Below are positions 48,210 to 50,974 of a DNA stretch of 50,974 bases, piece after piece. The position numbers and the translations under genes are program-made. This stretch comes from an uncultured bacterium (GTDB taxonomy: Bacteria > Verrucomicrobiota > Lentisphaeria > Victivallales > UBA1829), in assembly GCA_902762495.1 (NCBI GenBank), contig CACWOL010000040.1:1-50974 (forward strand). The letters run 5' to 3'. How positions within the stretch are numbered: the stretch's first letter is position 1; each line of letters opens with the position of its first letter. The notes below the pieces were generated by a model. It saw only the letters and a list, made by a program, of their open reading frames with translations, had not been told where the DNA came from and did not search any database.

Positions 48210-50198
48210 TTACCAGCGGCCGGACGCGCCGCCTCCGCCGAACGATCCGCCTCCGCCGCCCGACGAATGCGAACTGGAGCTGGAATACGAGCTGGACGAA
48301 CTTGACGAGCTGTACGAACCGCCGCCGGAACTGGAGGAGTAGTGGACCGCGGTCGGGTCGACGATGACCAGATGCGGTGCGGACGTGCCGACGATGCGTC
48401 CCCAGTATGCCAGCAGGATGGCGATCAGGCATCCGAAGACGCCGACCGCGCCCCACATGGAATCCGTCGGGTCCAGGACGCGCGGGTCGTGTTCCGGCGC
48501 CGTATAAGTGATCTTCGGATAATCGCGCACCTGCGGCACATAAGCGGTCTTCGGGGCGGCCTGCTGCCCGGGCGTCACGGTCACGCTGTCCGGACGGACG
48601 CCCGTCACGTAGAACTCGATGCCCTGCACGACCTTGATCGCCGCCTCGGCGTATTTCTCGGCCTGGAGTTCCGGCACGATCAGGCGGAGCAGTTCGCCCG
48701 CGCGGCCGTCGTTCACGGGACCTTCCCAGCCGTAGCCGATCTCCAGACGCGACCGGTGGTCGTTGATCGCGAGTACCAGCAACGCGCCGTTGTCCACGCC
48801 CGCCTTGCCGATCTTCCACTTCGAGGCGGTCTCGAGCCCGAAATCCTCGATGGATGTCATCCCGATGGTCGGAACCGTCAGAACCATCATCTCGCCGCCG
48901 GTCTGCGTTTCAAGATGTCGGATCGCCGCCGCGAGCTTCGCCGTGCCGTCCTCGCCGAACACCTCGGCCTGGTCGACGATCCGCCAGTCGTCAAGCGGCG
49001 CGGCGGGGATCAGGCTGTTTTCGGCGCGCGGGACGTCCTTTTCCACAGGCTCCGTCAGCGTCGACGACACGAACCCGATCCCGAAGAGGATTCCGAGCAC
49101 GACGGCGATGGCGCGCAGGAATTTTTTCCGCAGGATGCCGCTGTCGTCGAACTCGTTCAGGTCGACCAGCTTCAGCGACTTGTTGGATGCGCGCTTCTTC
49201 TTGAAACTCTCGATCGTTTTCGGGCCGTCGGCAAGGTTTTTCTTCCGCCGGCTCTTGCCGGTTTTGAGCGAGATCAATGCGATTGCGACGCAGATCCCCA
49301 GGAAGGTGAGCGCGTAATTCTTCGCGGAGCCTTCGCCGCCGCGGCTCGTGACGGACGAATACAGGATGCCGGTCGGGTTCCTATCCTTGTTCTTCTCGGC
49401 GTACGCGCGCATCCCGACGGACATCTCCTCGGGATCCTCGTCTTCATATTCGGCGTCGAGCGCGGCGGCCGCCGCCTTCTCCTCCGCCTCCATCTGCTTT
49501 TCGAGTTCCTCGTCGGTCATGTTGGCGGGATTCTTCGCCGGAGCCGTGCCCGCCTGCTGCGCGTTCTGAGCGGCGGCTTCCGTTCCGGCGGGGATCTTCG
49601 ACGCCGTCAGAATCGAGTGTTTCAGGCGTTCGAGCAGCGCGATCGCCTGCGCGCCGCGTTCATGAATCTTGTATTGGGCAGCCTCCTTGTTGACCGCATT
49701 ATAATCCCAGTCCGCAAGGCGCCAGCCGTCGCCGATCAGACCGAACCGGATCGACGTGCCGCGGACGTCCTGCACCAGTAGCACGCCCTTCGCCGTCTCC
49801 CAGTCCGCCGCGATCTGGTCGAAGACATTGGCAGGCTCGGCGAACCGTTCGTCAATGAACATCAGCGCCACACCGCAGTCGGCGAGCTTCGCGATCTCGC
49901 CCGCGAGCGATTCGAGCTTCGTCTGGTCCTCCTCAACCAGAACGCCTTCCGGGTCGGAGATCGTGACGGCCCCCTCCGGAATCTCAAACGCTGTCGGCAC
50001 CTCGCCAACGGAATGATAGTACCCCGTCGCGAGCGCTCCGGCGAGGAGCAGGAGGATGATGCCGCACATGAGGCAGCCCATGCGCGGCAGGCGCACGCCC
50101 GGCTTCGGCGGAGAGGCGAAGATCGCCTCATATTTCTCGATGGGGTCGATTGCTTTTTTTGCAGGGGCGGAGGGTTCGGGAGTCGTTTTGGTAGCCAT
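48210..50198 (-). CDS. Membrane protein with two TPM domains and Ser/Gly-rich tail
   Basis: 662 residues. N-terminal cytoplasmic part, membrane helix near 40-60 (CLMCGIILLLLAGALATG), first TPM_phosphatase-like domain (about 80-195, VTISDPEGVLVEEDQTKLESL), then an Ala/Glu-rich linker, helices near 320-340 and 375-395, a second TPM domain (about 415-545, VDQAEVFGEDGTAKLAAAI and NGALLVLAINDHRSRLEIGYGWEG) and a last helix before a Ser-rich tail ending GGGGASGRW. TPM domains occur in YgcG-like proteins and in photosystem II repair; bacterial role unclear. No good ribosome site was found. Confidence 0.85.
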   Translation of the reverse strand: MATKTTPEPSAPAKKAIDPIEKYEAIFASPPKPGVRLPRMGCLMCGIILLLLAGALATGYYHSVGEVPTAFEIPEGAVTISDPEGVLVEEDQTKLESLAGEIAKLADCGVALMFIDERFAEPANVFDQIAADWETAKGVLLVQDVRGTSIRFGLIGDGWRLADWDYNAVNKEAAQYKIHERGAQAIALLERLKHSILTASKIPAGTEAAAQNAQQAGTAPAKNPANMTDEELEKQMEAEEKAAAAALDAEYEDEDPEEMSVGMRAYAEKNKDRNPTGILYSSVTSRGGEGSAKNYALTFLGICVAIALISLKTGKSRRKKNLADGPKTIESFKKKRASNKSLKLVDLNEFDDSGILRKKFLRAIAVVLGILFGIGFVSSTLTEPVEKDVPRAENSLIPAAPLDDWRIVDQAEVFGEDGTAKLAAAIRHLETQTGGEMMVLTVPTIGMTSIEDFGLETASKWKIGKAGVDNGALLVLAINDHRSRLEIGYGWEGPVNDGRAGELLRLIVPELQAEKYAEAAIKVVQGIEFYVTGVRPDSVTVTPGQQAAPKTAYVPQVRDYPKITYTAPEHDPRVLDPTDSMWGAVGVFGCLIAILLAYWGRIVGTSAPHLVIVDPTAVHYSSSSGGGSYSSSSSSSSYSSSSSHSSGGGGGSFGGGGASGRW

Positions 50199-50299
50199 GA
50201 TATTCTGCGCAGACTGGATATGGTTGGATTATTTTGGAAACAGGAAGAGGATTCTGGCGGATGGACGAAAAAAAGATCGAACATCCGACCGCATTTTCT

Positions 50300-50328
50300 A
50301 ATATAATCCCCCTCGCGCGCGAAAACAA
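50300..50328 (-). promoter_or_regulatory. Promoter of the TPM gene
   Basis: Minus-strand TTGTTT and TATATT with a 17-base spacer, about 100 bases before the ATG at 50198. Confidence 0.5.
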
Positions 50329-50380
50329 GCCGCGAAAGGAAAAAACACGTTTTTTTGTGCGCGAATGGAGGTGTCGGCGG

Positions 50381-50563
50381 TCAGTCCCGGAATGCGTCCC
50401 GGATCCATTCCATGACCATGTACACGTATTCGTCGATGATATTCCTCGTGCCGAAACACCGCGTGAGACGGTGCAGAAAGAGATAAATGACCAAAAGCGC
50501 GATGACGGTATAAAGAATCCATCGGCAAACGAACTCGTAGAGATTGATGATAAACTCGATCAT
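50381..50563 (-). CDS. Small membrane protein, unknown
   Basis: 60 residues (an ATG 15 bases upstream is also possible). One membrane helix (FVCRWILYTVIALLVIYLFL) and an amphipathic C-terminus with Asp/Tyr. No family recognised; kept because codon use and a neat single helix look real. Confidence 0.45.
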   Translation of the reverse strand: MIEFIINLYEFVCRWILYTVIALLVIYLFLHRLTRCFGTRNIIDEYVYMVMEWIRDAFRD

Positions 50564-50651
50564 AGTACCTTTGCACAATTAAAACAGAACAACACTTGAA
50601 CATGACGACGGCATCGGGATTGCTCGAATGTATCGGCCTGAATGTTCCCGT

Positions 50652-50960
50652 TTACCCCGGATTCTGTGTCGCATAGATGATTACGCATTTCGCTATCACA
50701 TAACCGATGATCCCGACAAGGACCAGAAAATCGTAGAAAAGCAGCAGAAACAGTGAAGTCCTGCTTCGTTTTTTCAGGAAGAACCACAGATTGATCCCCA
50801 ATGCCAGAAAAAGATTGCAGGCGAACAGGGAAACAACATGTAGCAATGATTTATCAGCGGTCCTGACAAGCGGAATGACCATCAGCCACGCAAGCGCGAA
50901 GCAAACGATGATCGACACCTTTTTCGAAACGGATGTCTTTTGTTTTTCGGTTTCATTCAT
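50652..50960 (-). CDS. Small membrane protein with three helices, unknown
   Basis: 102 residues; AGGTGAAAG at good spacing before ATG 50960. A charged N-terminus then three hydrophobic helices (KVSIIVCFALAWLMVIPLV, VVSLFACNLFLALGINLWFF, LFLLLFYDFLVLVGIIGYVIA). No family recognised. Confidence 0.6.
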   Translation of the reverse strand: MNETEKQKTSVSKKVSIIVCFALAWLMVIPLVRTADKSLLHVVSLFACNLFLALGINLWFFLKKRSRTSLFLLLFYDFLVLVGIIGYVIAKCVIIYATQNPG

Positions 50961-50974
50961 CTTTCACCTCATTT

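Overview
The window looks like a chromosomal segment from an anaerobic, Gram-negative, GC-rich bacterium. Supporting signs are several lipoprotein and Sec signals, an acyltransferase-containing lipid or polyene cluster, an oxygen-sensitive class III ribonucleotide reductase, and a HydE-type radical SAM enzyme. Secreted polysaccharide esterases with very long Gly/Met/Pro-rich tracts and TPM and Sel1 proteins suggest a Lentisphaerae/Verrucomicrobia/Planctomycetes-type gut or sediment carbohydrate degrader. That placement is inference and weak. No rRNA, tRNA, CRISPR array, integrase or insertion sequence was seen.

Layout: (1) Bases 1-8002 hold the end of an aryl-polyene/type II fatty-acid-like operon: MMPL exporter fused to a lipoprotein domain, dehydratase, thioesterase, two complete and two degenerate ketosynthases, glycosyltransferase and acyltransferase. 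Most of these genes overlap by about 4 bases. (2) Bases 7980-10085 hold a converging glycosyltransferase and an MFS transporter. (3) Bases 10332-14607 hold an anaerobic deoxynucleotide operon (nrdG, nrdD with a fused glutaredoxin-like tail, trxB) behind an NrdR-box-like palindrome. (4) Bases 14653-24088 hold a broken FAD oxidoreductase gene, three secreted esterases with Gly-rich tracts (one frameshifted), a small membrane-anchored coiled-coil protein and a Sel1 protein.

(5) Bases 24401-37056 are the most unusual part. A TM1266-type regulator is followed by a structured leader with an intrinsic terminator. Then comes a tightly coupled 12 kb operon: hydE-like, nifH-like 1, nifD-like 1, nifK-like 1, nifH-like 2, nifD-like 2, nifK-like 2, hypF, hypC, hypD, hypE. 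Two complete nitrogenase-like sets (reductase plus two component-1-like subunits) therefore sit in one transcription unit with the enzymes that build Fe(CN)2CO and with one H-cluster maturase. No hydrogenase structural gene, hypA, hypB, hydF, hydG, nifB, nifE or nifN is present. I infer a nitrogenase-like metalloenzyme or maturation system of unknown substrate, possibly using a CO/CN-ligated iron unit.

(6) Bases 37173-38373 encode an AraC regulator. (7) Bases 38370-45080 are a complete trpEGDCFBA operon controlled by a Trp-rich leader peptide (five Trp-Trp/Trp codons near its end) and an attenuator; the leader peptide start lies almost at the predicted transcription start. (8) Bases 45136-50960 hold tandem SGNH lipoprotein esterases, a covarying hairpin repeat, a Cys-rich small protein, a lipocalin, a double-TPM membrane protein and two small membrane proteins.

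Three genes (near 14.9, 17.4 and 31.14 kb) carry apparent frameshifts. They may be true lesions or uncorrected indels in the assembly, and each is described where it occurs.
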